From NCBI GenBank assembly GCA_025358155.1, contig JANYKR010000122.1:1-34709 (forward strand): 34,709 nt of DNA, read 5' to 3'. The notes under the pieces are model-generated. The model was not told the DNA's origin, did not search any database, and was given only the letters and a program-made list of their open reading frames with translations. The position numbers and the translations under genes are program-made. Positions within the stretch are counted from its first letter, which is position 1. Each line of letters opens with the position of its first letter. This document shows, in pieces, positions 23,380 to 31,964 of the stretch. The DNA comes from Betaproteobacteria bacterium (lineage in GTDB: Bacteria > Pseudomonadota > Gammaproteobacteria > Burkholderiales > Burkholderiaceae_C).

Positions 23380-23802
23380 ATGGAATGCACGATCCACTGG
23401 CTGCCCGCAAGCGGCATGAGCTTCGTTGCCGAAACCGGCAGCGGCCATTTGCTGACGATGGACGGCGCGCCTGACGGCGGCGGCCGCAACCTCGCGCCCC
23501 GACCGATGGAGACGCTGCTGGCCGGCGCGGGCGCTTGCACCGCCTACGACGTGGTGCTGATCCTCAAACGCGGCCGCCAGGACGTGACCGGCTGCGAGCT
23601 CAAGGTCGAGGCCGAGCGCGCCGCCACCGACCCGAAGGTCTTCACCCGCATCAACCTGCATTTCACGGTCAGTGGCCGCAAACTGGCGCCAGCCGTGGTG
23701 GCCCGCGCTATCGCGCTGTCGCATGAAAAGTATTGCTCGGCCACGATCATGCTCAGCAAGACGGCCGAGATCAGCACCAGCCACACGATCATCGAGCTTT
23801 GA
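23380..23802 (+). CDS. OsmC/Ohr-family protein (YhfA-like)
   Basis: A 140-residue protein of the OsmC family. The two conserved redox cysteines are present: Cys53 in LLAGAGACTAYDVVLIL and Cys119 in HEKYCSATIMLSKTAEIS. The family reduces organic and fatty-acid hydroperoxides by a Cys-Cys mechanism. The sequence order MECTIHWLP...FVAETGSGH...MDGAPDGGG matches the YhfA-like branch better than OsmC or Ohr. I start at the ATG at 23380; the open frame reaches 11 residues further upstream to another possible start. It diverges from ilvA and converges with coq7, with a hairpin between the stops. Confidence 0.88.
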   Translation: MECTIHWLPASGMSFVAETGSGHLLTMDGAPDGGGRNLAPRPMETLLAGAGACTAYDVVLILKRGRQDVTGCELKVEAERAATDPKVFTRINLHFTVSGRKLAPAVVARAIALSHEKYCSATIMLSKTAEISTSHTIIEL

Positions 23803-23812
23803 GGCGGCAAGG

Positions 23813-23834
23813 CCGGGCGATGCGCGACGCCCGG
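23813..23834. terminator. Hairpin between convergent OsmC-family gene and coq7
   Basis: CCGGGCG (23813-23819) and CGCCCGG (23828-23834) form a perfect 7-base GC-only stem with an 8-base loop in the 38 bases between the two stop codons. There is no T run, so termination activity is uncertain. Confidence 0.4.
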
Positions 23835-23840
23835 AATCGG

Positions 23841-24488
23841 TCAGAGGATGTACGCCGTGCGGGTCATCACCCGGGCAGCGGTTCGCATCAGCCAGCGCAC
23901 CGGCGCCGGCATCGTTGCGGCCCCCGCTGCCAGCGCCTGGTCGGCATGGCGGGCCTCGTCGTCCTTCATTTGCGCCACCACAGCGCGCGAGGCCCCGTCT
24001 TGCTCGGGCAGACGCTGCAAATGACTGGCCAGGTGCGCCTCCACCTGGCGTTCGGTCTCCACCACAAAACCCAGGCTGATGCGGTCGCCCGCACGGCCCG
24101 CCGCCAGGCCGATCGCAAAAGCCCCGGCGTACCACAGCGGGTTGAGCAGGCTGGTGCGGTCGCCCAAATCGGCAAGGCGACGCTCGGTCCAGGCCAAGTG
24201 ATCGGTTTCCTCACGGGCAGCGGCCTGCATCTGGGCGCGCAACTCGGGCGTGCGTGCGGTCAAGGCCTGCGCTGCGTACAGCGCTTGCGCGCACACTTCG
24301 CCAACATGGTTGACCCGCATCAGCGCGCCCGAAAGCAGGCGCTCTTCGGGCGACAAGGTCTGGGAGTCGTCCAACGCAGCGCCAGGTGCGGCCAGCGGCG
24401 CGGGCATGGCGCGCGCTGCGTGCGCGCTGCGGCTCAGGGTGCGCAGCGCAACATCGGCGCTGCTGATCAAGTCATCGAAATTGGCCAT
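23841..24488 (-). CDS. coq7: Coq7-type demethoxyubiquinone hydroxylase
   Basis: A 215-residue ferritin-like di-iron monooxygenase that hydroxylates 2-polyprenyl-3-methyl-6-methoxy-1,4-benzoquinone, the last hydroxylation of ubiquinone synthesis. The six iron ligands can be placed: Glu64 (RVNHVGEV), Glu94 and His97 (REETDHLAW), Glu146 ([11 protein letters not shown]), Glu178 and His181 (KDDEARHAD). The N-terminal 45 residues are variable. I start at the ATG at 24488, since [12 protein letters not shown] is the usual opening. The enzyme is a peripheral inner-membrane protein. The presence of coq7 instead of ubiF fits a betaproteobacterium. Confidence 0.95.
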   Translation of the reverse strand: MANFDDLISSADVALRTLSRSAHAARAMPAPLAAPGAALDDSQTLSPEERLLSGALMRVNHVGEVCAQALYAAQALTARTPELRAQMQAAAREETDHLAWTERRLADLGDRTSLLNPLWYAGAFAIGLAAGRAGDRISLGFVVETERQVEAHLASHLQRLPEQDGASRAVVAQMKDDEARHADQALAAGAATMPAPVRWLMRTAARVMTRTAYIL

Positions 24489-24568
24489 CGACCAAGGATA
24501 GCGCAGCCCCGACCCACGACCCTCGTTGTTGAGAGACAACAGCTAAAGGCCTTTTTGGTCCCTAATCT

Positions 24569-24597
24569 TTGCATGGCGGCCGGGCCTCTGGTGCAAT
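24569..24597 (+). promoter_or_regulatory. Candidate porin promoter
   Basis: TTGCAT (24569-24574) and TGCAAT (24592-24597) are separated by 17 bases. This gives a 5' leader of about 100 bases before the porin, long enough to be a small-RNA target. The matches to consensus are only moderate. Confidence 0.3.
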
Positions 24598-24702
24598 AGA
24601 CACAACTTCCGATAAGGAGGTTGGCCTGACCGGCCCCCACCGCTCCTGGTGTGAGGGTTTCTACGGGATCGGGACCTCTTGTTCAACCTAGGAGATAGCT
24701 GC

Positions 24703-25743
24703 ATGAAAAAGTCACTACTCGCTGTCGCCGTTCTCGGCGCTTTCGCTGGCGCGGCCTCGGCCCAATCGTCGGTCACCCTGTTTGGTGTCGTTGACCTCAG
24801 CGCCAACCAGATCAAGAACGGCGCAACGACCGCCAAGTACTTGGCCAGCAACCAGCTCAACAGCAACCGTTTGGGCTTCCGTGGTGTGGAAGACCTGGGC
24901 GGTGGCCTTACCGCTGGCTTCTGGCTTGAGGCCGGCATGAACAACGCCACCGGCAACGCCGGCGGTGGCGGCGGCAACGTCGCCCCGACTGATACCCCCA
25001 GCAGCCAACTGTTCAACCGCCGCTCGACCGTCAGCCTGATCTCCAAGATGGGTGAAGTGCGTTTGGGTCGTGACTATGACCCGTCGTTCTGGAACACGGT
25101 GTTCTTTGACGTGAACGGTGCCAACGGTCTGGGCCAGGGCCTGAACCTGATCAGCTCGCTGGGCAGCGGTGCCACGTCGATCGCTCGCACCAACAACTCG
25201 ATCGCTTACTTCCTGCCCGGTGGCTTGGGCGGTCTGTACGGTCAGCTCCAGGTGGCTGCCCCTGAAGGCGCTCCCGGCAACAACTACCGTGGCGGTCGCG
25301 TGGGGTTTGCTTCTGGTCCGGTTGACGTGGCAGTTGCCTACGCCACGACCAAGACGATCGGTGGCGACTTCAAGATGCAAAACATCGGCGCCTCGTACGA
25401 CTTCGGCGTGATGAAGTTGCTCGGCTTCTACAACCGCAACACCTACGGCGTGCTCAAGCAGAACGTTTATGAGGTGAGCGGCTCGGTGCCGTTGGGCCAG
25501 GGCGAGTTCCGTGCCTCCTACGGCAGGGCTGATGCCTCCGGCGGCGGTACCAATGCCGATGACGCGAGGCTGGCGTCGGTTGAGTACATCTACAACCTGT
25601 CCAAGCGTACCGCGCTGTACACCACCTATGCCAAGATCACGAACAAGGGCAATGCGGCGTTCAGCATCCTGCCGGGTTCGCTGGGCAGCGCCAAGGGCGC
25701 GGAGTCGAGCGGCTACAACTTCGGCGTTCGGCATTCGTTCTGA
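24703..25743 (+). CDS. Outer-membrane porin (Gram-negative trimeric porin, Burkholderiales type)
   Basis: A 346-residue beta-barrel porin. The signal peptide MKKSLLAVAVLGAFAGAASA is cleaved before QSSVTLFGVVDLSANQ, the standard first strand. SNRLGFRGVEDLGGGLTAGFWLEAGM, EVRLGRDYDPSF and the closing GYNFGVRHSF with terminal Phe for BAM recognition are all family features. It forms a general diffusion pore for small hydrophilic solutes. AGGAG at 24690-24694 stands eight bases before the ATG. Codon choice is more restricted than in neighbouring genes (for example, frequent GGC, GGT and AAC), which suggests high expression. A perfect terminator follows, so it is a single-gene unit. Confidence 0.96.
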   Translation: MKKSLLAVAVLGAFAGAASAQSSVTLFGVVDLSANQIKNGATTAKYLASNQLNSNRLGFRGVEDLGGGLTAGFWLEAGMNNATGNAGGGGGNVAPTDTPSSQLFNRRSTVSLISKMGEVRLGRDYDPSFWNTVFFDVNGANGLGQGLNLISSLGSGATSIARTNNSIAYFLPGGLGGLYGQLQVAAPEGAPGNNYRGGRVGFASGPVDVAVAYATTKTIGGDFKMQNIGASYDFGVMKLLGFYNRNTYGVLKQNVYEVSGSVPLGQGEFRASYGRADASGGGTNADDARLASVEYIYNLSKRTALYTTYAKITNKGNAAFSILPGSLGSAKGAESSGYNFGVRHSF

Positions 25744-25796
25744 TGTTGACGGGTTCGGCCTGCAGTTGGGTTGAGCCCATGAAAGCATGACCTTCA

Positions 25797-25822
25797 AAAT
25801 GCCGCCCTCGGGCGGCATTTTT
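25797..25822 (+). terminator. Intrinsic terminator of the porin gene
   Basis: AATGCCGCC (25798-25806) and GGCGGCATT (25811-25819) form a 9-base stem around a CTCG loop, followed by a T run. It lies 55 bases after the porin stop. Confidence 0.93.
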
Positions 25823-25930
25823 CTTGGCCCCGTCACTGCGGCCATCGGTGGATCGATGTGATGCACTGTCAACCGAATGACGCGCTCAAGCGTCTAAGGT
25901 GGGCCAGGTCGCAAGATCGTTGCCGAATTC

Positions 25931-25949
25931 AGACCTGTGTTGCAGGTCT
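25931..25949 (+). promoter_or_regulatory. Perfect hairpin in the leader of the three-repeat protein gene
   Basis: AGACCTG (25931-25937), loop TGTTG, CAGGTCT (25943-25949). The stem ends 19 bases before the AGGAG ribosome-binding site at 25969-25973. It has no T run. It could protect the 5' end of the mRNA or be an operator. Confidence 0.5.
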
Positions 25950-25980
25950 CTTATGTTCTCAATTCCCCAGGAGTCATTCC

Positions 25981-26334
25981 ATGAACAAGATCATCCTCGC
26001 TACCGCGTTTGCCGTGTCGCAAGTCTTCGCTGTGTCGGCTTTTGCACAGACCACCCGTGCTGAAGTCAAGGCGGATACCGCTTCTGCCGTCAAGTCGGGC
26101 GCCATCGCCAAGGGCGACGCCTCGGACGCCACCAAGGCCAAGTCCACCGCCGCCCGCGCTGACGTGAAGAAAGAGGCTGCAATGGCCGAGAAGTCGGGCA
26201 CCATTGCCGTTGGTGACGGCACCAAAGAGCCGAAGGCCACTTCGACCAAGGCTCGCGCTGAAGTGAAGAAAGAAGCCGCCGCTGCCGAGAAGGCCGGCAC
26301 CATCCCCGCTGGCGAAGCTGGCGCGAAGAAGTAA
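25981..26334 (+). CDS. Small secreted protein of three Lys/Ala-rich repeats (possibly DUF4148-like)
   Basis: A 117-residue protein starting at the ATG at 25981, with AGGAG seven bases upstream. Residues 1-23 are a signal peptide ending SAFAQ. The mature part is three repeats of about 30 residues (24-55, 56-88, 89-117), each of the pattern T-x-ARAEVKKEAAxAEKxGxIxxG-D/E. The repeat core resembles the TRAEVKAEL opening of DUF4148 proteins, small periplasmic proteins common in Burkholderiales, but those normally have one copy. The repeats are likely helical and basic. Function is unknown. It is flanked by its own leader hairpin and terminator, so it is probably a single, well-expressed unit. Confidence 0.75.
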   Translation: MNKIILATAFAVSQVFAVSAFAQTTRAEVKADTASAVKSGAIAKGDASDATKAKSTAARADVKKEAAMAEKSGTIAVGDGTKEPKATSTKARAEVKKEAAAAEKAGTIPAGEAGAKK

Positions 26335-26348
26335 GGCCCAGAACAGTT

Positions 26349-26420
26349 GATGCTCTCTGCCCTCGGGCAGGGGAGCATCGGTTCCTGCCAAGACAAGGCG
26401 CTCTCCGGAGCGCTTTTTTT
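26349..26420 (+). terminator. Double hairpin and terminator after the three-repeat protein gene
   Basis: A large hairpin, GATGCTC (26349-26355) with GAGCATC (26373-26379) enclosing CTGCC/GGCAG, is followed 18 bases later by a true terminator: GCGCTC (26398-26403), loop TCCG, GAGCGC (26408-26413), then seven T residues. Confidence 0.88.
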
Positions 26421-26485
26421 ATGGTCCCAAGAAGATCTTTGCCAGCAATTTGGCCTCCGCTGGCCTGTGTCGGGTGTTTCCCCTT

Positions 26486-26514
26486 TTGCGCTGGGCATGC
26501 AATTTGCGCATGAT
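26486..26514 (+). promoter_or_regulatory. Candidate promoter of the peptide-importer operon
   Basis: TTGCGC (26486-26491) and CATGAT (26509-26514) are separated by 17 bases and would start transcription about 38 bases before the first permease gene. The hexamers match consensus only in part. Confidence 0.3.
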
Positions 26515-26558
26515 CATGGACCTGCCCTCCGACAGCGCCAATGCGGTGCAATCCCTGA

Positions 26559-27542
26559 ATGCTTGCCTTTATTCTGCGCCGCCTGTTTCAAGCCCTGATC
26601 GTGATGTTGGTGGTGGCCTTCATCGCCTTCATGCTGTTCCAGTTTGTCGGCGACCCGGTGACTAACCTGCTGGGTCAGGACGCCACGCCCGAGCAGCGGG
26701 TGCAACTGCGTGCCGACCTGGGGCTGGATCAGCCGTTTGTGGTGCAGTTCGGCCACTTCATCGGCAATGCGGTGCAGGGCGAGTTTGGCATCAGCCTGCG
26801 TCAAGGGCGCAAGGTCTCGGCCTTGATCGCCGAGCGCTTTCCGGCCACGCTGGAACTGGCGGCGGTGGCCGCGCTGATCGGCCTGGCGTTGGGCATACCG
26901 CTGGGGGTGTTTGCGGCGCTGCGTCGGGGCAGTTTCTTGTCTCAGGCGGTGATGACCGGTTCACTGCTGGGCGTGTCGTTGCCCAATTTTTTGATCGGCA
27001 TCTTGCTGATCCTGGTGTTTGCGGTGCTGCTGAAGTGGCTGCCCAGCTTTGGCCGGGGTGATGTGGTGGCGCTGGGCCCGTTCACCACCGGCTTGCTGAC
27101 GACCGACGGCATCCGCCATCTGTTGCTGCCCGCGATCACGCTGTCGCTGTTTCCGATGGCGCTGGTGTTGCGCCTGGTGCGCAGCGAGATGCTGGAGGTG
27201 CTGCGCACCGACTACATCAAGTTTGCCCGGGCCCGCGGCCTGCCGGACCGCAGGGTGTACTTTGGCCATGCGCTGAAAAACACCTTGGTGCCGGTCATCA
27301 CCATTGCCGGCCTGCAACTCGGCGGCATCATCGCGTTTGCCATCGTCACCGAGACGGTGTTCCAGTGGCCGGGCATGGGCCTGCTGTTCATCCAGGCGGT
27401 GCAGTTTGCCGATATCCCGGTGATGGCGGCCTATTTGTGTCTGATTGCGCTGATCTTCGTCACGATCAACCTGGTGGTCGATCTGCTGTATTTTGCGGTA
27501 GACCCGCGACTGCGCATCGAGCGCACTGGCGCTGGCCATTGA
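26559..27542 (+). CDS. Dpp/Opp-type ABC importer permease, DppB family
   Basis: A 327-residue permease with six membrane helices. MLAFILRRLFQALIVMLVVA is the typical DppB N terminus. LGLDQPFVVQFGHFIGNAVQGEFG is the conserved periplasmic part, and YIKFARARGLPDRRVYFGHALKNTL is the EAA loop that contacts the ATPase. These systems import di- and oligopeptides, and sometimes nickel, glutathione or opines. The ATG at 26559 has no evident ribosome-binding site. It heads a four-gene set in the order permease, permease, ATPase, ATPase. No substrate-binding protein gene is in the window, so the substrate cannot be inferred. Confidence 0.92.
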   Translation: MLAFILRRLFQALIVMLVVAFIAFMLFQFVGDPVTNLLGQDATPEQRVQLRADLGLDQPFVVQFGHFIGNAVQGEFGISLRQGRKVSALIAERFPATLELAAVAALIGLALGIPLGVFAALRRGSFLSQAVMTGSLLGVSLPNFLIGILLILVFAVLLKWLPSFGRGDVVALGPFTTGLLTTDGIRHLLLPAITLSLFPMALVLRLVRSEMLEVLRTDYIKFARARGLPDRRVYFGHALKNTLVPVITIAGLQLGGIIAFAIVTETVFQWPGMGLLFIQAVQFADIPVMAAYLCLIALIFVTINLVVDLLYFAVDPRLRIERTGAGH

Positions 27543-27689
27543 AGGCCTTGCCGTCCGGCCTGCTGGCAGACCCCCGGTGGTACCCGGCAGCCCTCCTCCT
27601 GAGCGCCTGTCTCCCCGCCCGCTCACCCGCCCGCTCGCAAGCTTTCAACCGCCTGCCCACACTGGCCCGCCCCTGACCCGCCCCTCGTC

Positions 27690-28655
27690 GTGACCCCATC
27701 CCCACTCAATTCTCCGCCCGCCCTGACCGTCCCGCTAGCCCCTGGGGCCAGCGCCATGGCGCGCTTCTTGGACGGCAACGTCTGGCACAGCTTCAAACAG
27801 TCGCCGATGGCCATCGTGGCTGCGGTGATTGCGCTGGTCTGCGTGGTCAGCGCCTTGGGTGCCAACTGGCTGGCGCCGCACAACCCGATGGACTTGGCCA
27901 CGCTGGAGTTGTCCGACGCCCGTTTGCCACCCGCCTGGATGGATGAGGGCAAAGCCAAGTACCTGCTGGGCACCGACGACCAGGGCCGCGACATCCTCTC
28001 GGCGCTGATGTACGGCTCGCGCATCTCGCTGTTTGTCGGCCTGGCGTCGGTTGCAGTGTCGATGGTGGTGGGGGTGGGCCTGGGGCTGCTGGCCGGCTTT
28101 GTCGGCGGGCGCATCGACGGTTTCATCATGCGGGTTTGTGACGTGATGCTGTCGTTTCCGTCGATCTTGATCGCGCTGTTGATCGACGGCGTGGGCCGGG
28201 CGATGTTCCCGAACGCGCACGAGTCGCTGGCGTTTTTTGTGCTGATCCTGGCGATCTCGCTGACTGGCTGGGTGCAGTACGCCCGCACGGTGCGCGGCTC
28301 AACCCTGGTCGAGCGGCAAAAGGAGTACGTGCAGGCGGCGCGGGTGATTGGCGTGTCGCCGCTGCGCATCATGCGCCGCCATGTGCTGCCCAATGTGCTG
28401 GGGCCGGTGCTGGTGTTGGCCACGATCCAGATTGCTGCGGCCATCATCACCGAGGCCACCTTGTCGTTTCTGGGCGTGGGTGTGCCGCCCACCTCACCGT
28501 CACTCGGCACGCTGATCCGGGTGGGTCAAGATTTCTTGTTCTCGGGCGAGTGGTGGATCACGATCTTCCCCGGTGTGGTGCTGGTGATGATCTCGCTGAG
28601 CGTGAACCTGCTGGGCGACTGGTTGCGCGACGCGCTCAACCCGCGCTTGAACTGA
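27690..28655 (+). CDS. Dpp/Opp-type ABC importer permease, DppC family
   Basis: A 321-residue permease partner of the preceding gene. WHSFKQSPMAIVAAVIALVC is the first helix. LGTDDQGRDILSALMYGSRISLFVG is the conserved DppC segment, and EYVQAARVIGVSPLRIMRRHVLPN is the EAA loop. VGVPPTSPSLGTLI is also characteristic. The GTG at 27690 is the first start in frame; the ATG at 27756 (MARFLDGNV) is a good alternative that removes 22 Pro/Ala-rich residues, and neither has a clear ribosome-binding site. The 147 bases before it hold no feature I can name. Confidence 0.91.
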   Translation: MTPSPLNSPPALTVPLAPGASAMARFLDGNVWHSFKQSPMAIVAAVIALVCVVSALGANWLAPHNPMDLATLELSDARLPPAWMDEGKAKYLLGTDDQGRDILSALMYGSRISLFVGLASVAVSMVVGVGLGLLAGFVGGRIDGFIMRVCDVMLSFPSILIALLIDGVGRAMFPNAHESLAFFVLILAISLTGWVQYARTVRGSTLVERQKEYVQAARVIGVSPLRIMRRHVLPNVLGPVLVLATIQIAAAIITEATLSFLGVGVPPTSPSLGTLIRVGQDFLFSGEWWITIFPGVVLVMISLSVNLLGDWLRDALNPRLN

Positions 28656-28668
28656 GGTGGCACGCCCC

Positions 28669-29655
28669 ATGAACAGCCAACCCTTGCTTGAAGTGCGCCA
28701 CCTGCGGGTAGAGTTTCCGACCCGGCGAGGCACCTTGCTGGCGCTGGACGATGTGTCATTCGACATCGTCCCGGGCGAGATCCTGGGGGTGGTCGGTGAG
28801 TCTGGCGCCGGCAAGTCGCTGACCGGCGCGGCCATCATCGGCCTGCTGGAGCCGCCGGGCCGGGTGGCGGGCGGCGAAATCCTGCTGGCCGGCCAGCGCA
28901 TCGACAACCTGCCGCCCGAGGCGATGCGCAAGATCCGCGGCCGGCGTATCGGCGCGATCTTTCAAGACCCGCTGACCTCGCTGAACCCGCTCTACACCGT
29001 GGGCCGGCAGATCATCGAGACGATTCAGGTGCACCTCAAGCTCGGTGCTGCCGAAGCTCGGCAGCGGGCCATCGCGCTGTTGCAGGAGACCGGCATTCCG
29101 GCCGCCGAGCAGCGCATCGACCAGTACCCGCACCAGTTCTCTGGGGGCATGCGGCAGCGGGTGGTGATCGCGCTGGCGCTGGCGGCCCAGCCCGAACTGA
29201 TCGTGGCCGACGAGCCCACCACCGCGCTGGACGTGTCGATCCAGGCCCAGATCATCGCCTTGCTGAAAAACCTCACCAAGGAACACGGCGCCGCCGTGAT
29301 GCTGGTGACCCACGACATGGGCGTGATCGCCGAGGCCTGTGACCGGGTGGCGGTGATGTACGCCGGTCGGATCGTCGAGATCGGACCGGTGGCCGAGGTC
29401 ATCCACCATCCCGCGCATCCCTACACCGCAGGGCTGATGGGCTCGATCCCGTCGATGGACATTGAGCGTGAGCGCCTGATGCAGATCGACGGTGCGATGC
29501 CGCGGCTGAACGCCATCCCCAGCGGCTGCGCCTTCAACCCGCGTTGCCCGCAAGCCTTTGAGCGTTGCCGCAGCGAGCGGCCCGATTTGATGCCCGCTGG
29601 TGCTACACGGGCGGCCTGCTGGCTGCATGCCGAGCAGATGGAGCGTGCAACATGA
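28669..29655 (+). CDS. Dpp/Opp-type ABC importer ATPase, DppD family
   Basis: A 328-residue ATPase: Walker A GESGAGKSLTG, signature FSGGMRQRVVIALAL, Walker B LIVADEPTTALDVSIQAQ, switch MLVTHDMGVIAEACDRVAVM. The C-terminal oligopeptide-transporter extension (HPYTAGLMGSIPSM, SGCAFNPRCPQAFERC) is present, with cysteines that in this family can bind an Fe-S cluster. I place the start at the ATG at 28669, after GAGG at 28654-28657, rather than the GTG at 28657 that nearly abuts the previous stop. Its stop overlaps the start of the next gene (ATGA, 29652-29655). Confidence 0.94.
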   Translation: MNSQPLLEVRHLRVEFPTRRGTLLALDDVSFDIVPGEILGVVGESGAGKSLTGAAIIGLLEPPGRVAGGEILLAGQRIDNLPPEAMRKIRGRRIGAIFQDPLTSLNPLYTVGRQIIETIQVHLKLGAAEARQRAIALLQETGIPAAEQRIDQYPHQFSGGMRQRVVIALALAAQPELIVADEPTTALDVSIQAQIIALLKNLTKEHGAAVMLVTHDMGVIAEACDRVAVMYAGRIVEIGPVAEVIHHPAHPYTAGLMGSIPSMDIERERLMQIDGAMPRLNAIPSGCAFNPRCPQAFERCRSERPDLMPAGATRAACWLHAEQMERAT

Positions 29656-30644
29656 CCGCGCTGGTAGAAGTCACCAACCTGGCCAAGACCTTTGATGTCT
29701 CGGCGCCCTGGCTGAACCGGGTGATCGAGCGCCAGCCGCGCAAGTTGGTGCATGCGGTGGATGGCATCAGTTTTGCGATCCAGCGCGGCCAGACGCTGGC
29801 GCTGGTGGGCGAGTCGGGCTGCGGCAAAAGCACCGTGGCCCGGCTGCTGGTGGGCCTGTACGGCCCGACCCGGGGCGAGGTGGTGTTCGATGGCCGCAAC
29901 ACCGCCCAGACTCTGGCCTCGCCCGACGCCCGCAAGCTGCGCAAGCGAATGCAGATGATTTTTCAGGATCCGTACGCCAGCCTGAATCCGCGCTGGAAAG
30001 TGCGCGACATCGTTGGCGAGCCGCTGCGCGAGCATGGCCTGGCGATGACCGAGGCAGCACTTGAGGCCAAGGTGGCCGAGTTGCTGCGGTCGGTCGGCAT
30101 GGGCGCGGCTGACATGGAGAAGTTTCCGCACCAGTTCTCCGGCGGCCAGCGCCAGCGCATCTCGATTGCCCGGGCGCTGGCCACTGAGCCCGAGTTTTTG
30201 ATCTGCGACGAGCCGACCTCCGCGCTGGACGTGTCGGTGCAGGCCCAGGTGCTCAACATCATGAAGGACTTGCAGCGCCAGCGCGGGCTGACCTACCTGT
30301 TCATCTCGCACAACCTGGCCGTGGTGCGCCATGTCGCCGACCAAGTCGGCGTGATGTACCTGGGCCGGCTGGTGGAACTGTCAGACCGCAAGACGCTGTT
30401 TGCCGCACCCCGCCACCCGTACACCCGGATGCTGCTGGATGCGATTCCGGACATCGCGATGACCGGCCGCCAGCGCACTCCCGTGCAGGGCGAGGTGCCC
30501 AACCCGCTGCAACCGCCCACCGGCTGCAGCTTTCATCCCCGCTGCCCGCATGCCAATGCCCGCTGCAAAAGTGAGCGGCCGGAGATGACTGTGTTTGACG
30601 GTATCCGGATCGCCTGCCACGGCGTGACCGAGGGGCGAATTTGA
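29652..30644 (+). CDS. Dpp/Opp-type ABC importer ATPase, DppF family
   Basis: A 330-residue ATPase, the second of the pair. It has Walker A GESGCGKSTVARLL, MQMIFQDPYASLNPRWKV, signature FSGGQRQRISIARAL, Walker B FLICDEPTSALDVSVQAQ and switch FISHNLAVVRHVADQVGVMY. The C-terminal extension with GCSFHPRCPHANARC is family-specific. The insertion APWLNRVIERQPRKLVHAVDGISF before Walker A is typical of DppF/OppF. It is last in the operon and convergent with lysA, with 33 bases between stops and no terminator that I can see. Confidence 0.94.
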   Translation: MTALVEVTNLAKTFDVSAPWLNRVIERQPRKLVHAVDGISFAIQRGQTLALVGESGCGKSTVARLLVGLYGPTRGEVVFDGRNTAQTLASPDARKLRKRMQMIFQDPYASLNPRWKVRDIVGEPLREHGLAMTEAALEAKVAELLRSVGMGAADMEKFPHQFSGGQRQRISIARALATEPEFLICDEPTSALDVSVQAQVLNIMKDLQRQRGLTYLFISHNLAVVRHVADQVGVMYLGRLVELSDRKTLFAAPRHPYTRMLLDAIPDIAMTGRQRTPVQGEVPNPLQPPTGCSFHPRCPHANARCKSERPEMTVFDGIRIACHGVTEGRI

Positions 30645-30677
30645 TGCGGCCGCCAGGGCCGGTGCAAACCCACGGCT

Positions 30678-31964
30678 TCAGTCGGGCAGCAACTCGTCCC
30701 GAAACAGATCAGCCACCTCCTCACGGCGTCGGATCAGCATCGCCCGGCCCGCAGCCACCATGACCTCGGCGGCACGCGGCCGGGTGTTGTAGTTGCTGGC
30801 CATCGCCATGCCGTAGGCGCCGGCCGACAGCACGGCCAGCAGGTCGCCAGCCTGCAGCGACAAGCTGCGGTCGCGCCCGAGCCAGTCGCCCGACTCGCAG
30901 ATCGGCCCGACGATGTCCCAGTTGAGCGGCGGCGTGACCTGCGGATCGCGCTGCTGGCAGGGCACGATCGCCATCCAGGACTGGTACATCGCCGGGCGCA
31001 CCAGGTCGTTCATCGCCGCATCGACGATGCAGAAGTTTTTGTCCGTGCCGGGCTTGAGCACCAGCGCCTCGGTCAGCAGCACGCCGGCGTTGCCGACCAG
31101 CGAGCGGCCAGGCTCCAGCAGCACCTCGCGTTGGCCGTGGCCGCGGGCGTCGATGCGGCCCAGCAGGGCGCGCACCAGCACGTCGGCAGCGGGCGGTTGC
31201 TCGTCGGTGTAGGTGATGCCCAGCCCGCCACCCAGGTCGATGTGGGCAATCGGGATGCCATCGGTCTCAACCTGCTCGATCAGGTCGAGCAGCCGGTCGA
31301 GTGCGTCCAGGTAGGGCGCGATCTCGGTGATCTGCGAGCCGATGTGGCAGTCGATGCCCACCACCCGCAAGCCCGGCAGGCGCGCCGCATGGGCATAGGC
31401 CGCACGCGCTTGCCCGTGCGCAATGCCGAACTTGTTGCCCTTGAGCCCGGTGGAGATGTAGGGATGGGTCTTGGCATCGACGTCGGGGTTGATGCGCAGG
31501 CTAACCGCTGCCGTGCGGCCCAGGCTGCTGGCCAACTCGGACAGCGCGAGCAGCTCAGGCTCGCTCTCGACGTTGAAGCATTTGACGCCGGCCAGCAACG
31601 CCGTGTGCATCTCGGCGCGGGTCTTGCCCACACCTGAAAACACCACCTTGGCCGGGTCTGCGCCGGCAGCGATGACGCGGGCCAGCTCACCGCCCGAGAC
31701 GATGTCAAAGCCCAGGCCCAGATCGGCAAAGGTCTTGGTCACCGCCAGGCTGGAGTTGGCCTTCATGGAATAGCACAGCAAGTGCGGCCGTCCGCTCAAG
31801 GCCTGCAAGTAGGCAGCGGCGGCAGCGGCCATCGCGCCCCGAGAATAGACGTAGAGCGGCGTGCCGAACTCGGCGGCCAGGTCCGCCAGGCGCACGCCGT
31901 CAAGCCAGAGTTCATCGGCCTGGCGCGCCAGGAAAGGGGCGCCGGGCAGGGCAGATGCGGTCAT
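30678..31964 (-). CDS. lysA: Diaminopimelate decarboxylase
   Basis: A 428-residue fold-III PLP decarboxylase that makes lysine from meso-diaminopimelate. The PLP lysine is Lys68 in LLCYSMKANSS. HIDLGGGLGITYTDEQPP binds phosphate, GCHIGSQ-like IDCHIGSQITEI lies in the barrel, and GPICESGDWLGRD carries the catalytic Cys356 with the LysA-specific Glu-Ser-Gly-Asp. SAGAYGMAMASNYNTRPR completes the dimer active site. The ATG at 31964 overlaps the stop of lptM (ATGA, 31961-31964). The lptM-lysA pair diverging from cyaY is a conserved proteobacterial arrangement. It is clearly distinct from the exosortase-associated relative at 3961-5262. Confidence 0.97.
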   Translation of the reverse strand: MTASALPGAPFLARQADELWLDGVRLADLAAEFGTPLYVYSRGAMAAAAAAYLQALSGRPHLLCYSMKANSSLAVTKTFADLGLGFDIVSGGELARVIAAGADPAKVVFSGVGKTRAEMHTALLAGVKCFNVESEPELLALSELASSLGRTAAVSLRINPDVDAKTHPYISTGLKGNKFGIAHGQARAAYAHAARLPGLRVVGIDCHIGSQITEIAPYLDALDRLLDLIEQVETDGIPIAHIDLGGGLGITYTDEQPPAADVLVRALLGRIDARGHGQREVLLEPGRSLVGNAGVLLTEALVLKPGTDKNFCIVDAAMNDLVRPAMYQSWMAIVPCQQRDPQVTPPLNWDIVGPICESGDWLGRDRSLSLQAGDLLAVLSAGAYGMAMASNYNTRPRAAEVMVAAGRAMLIRRREEVADLFRDELLPD

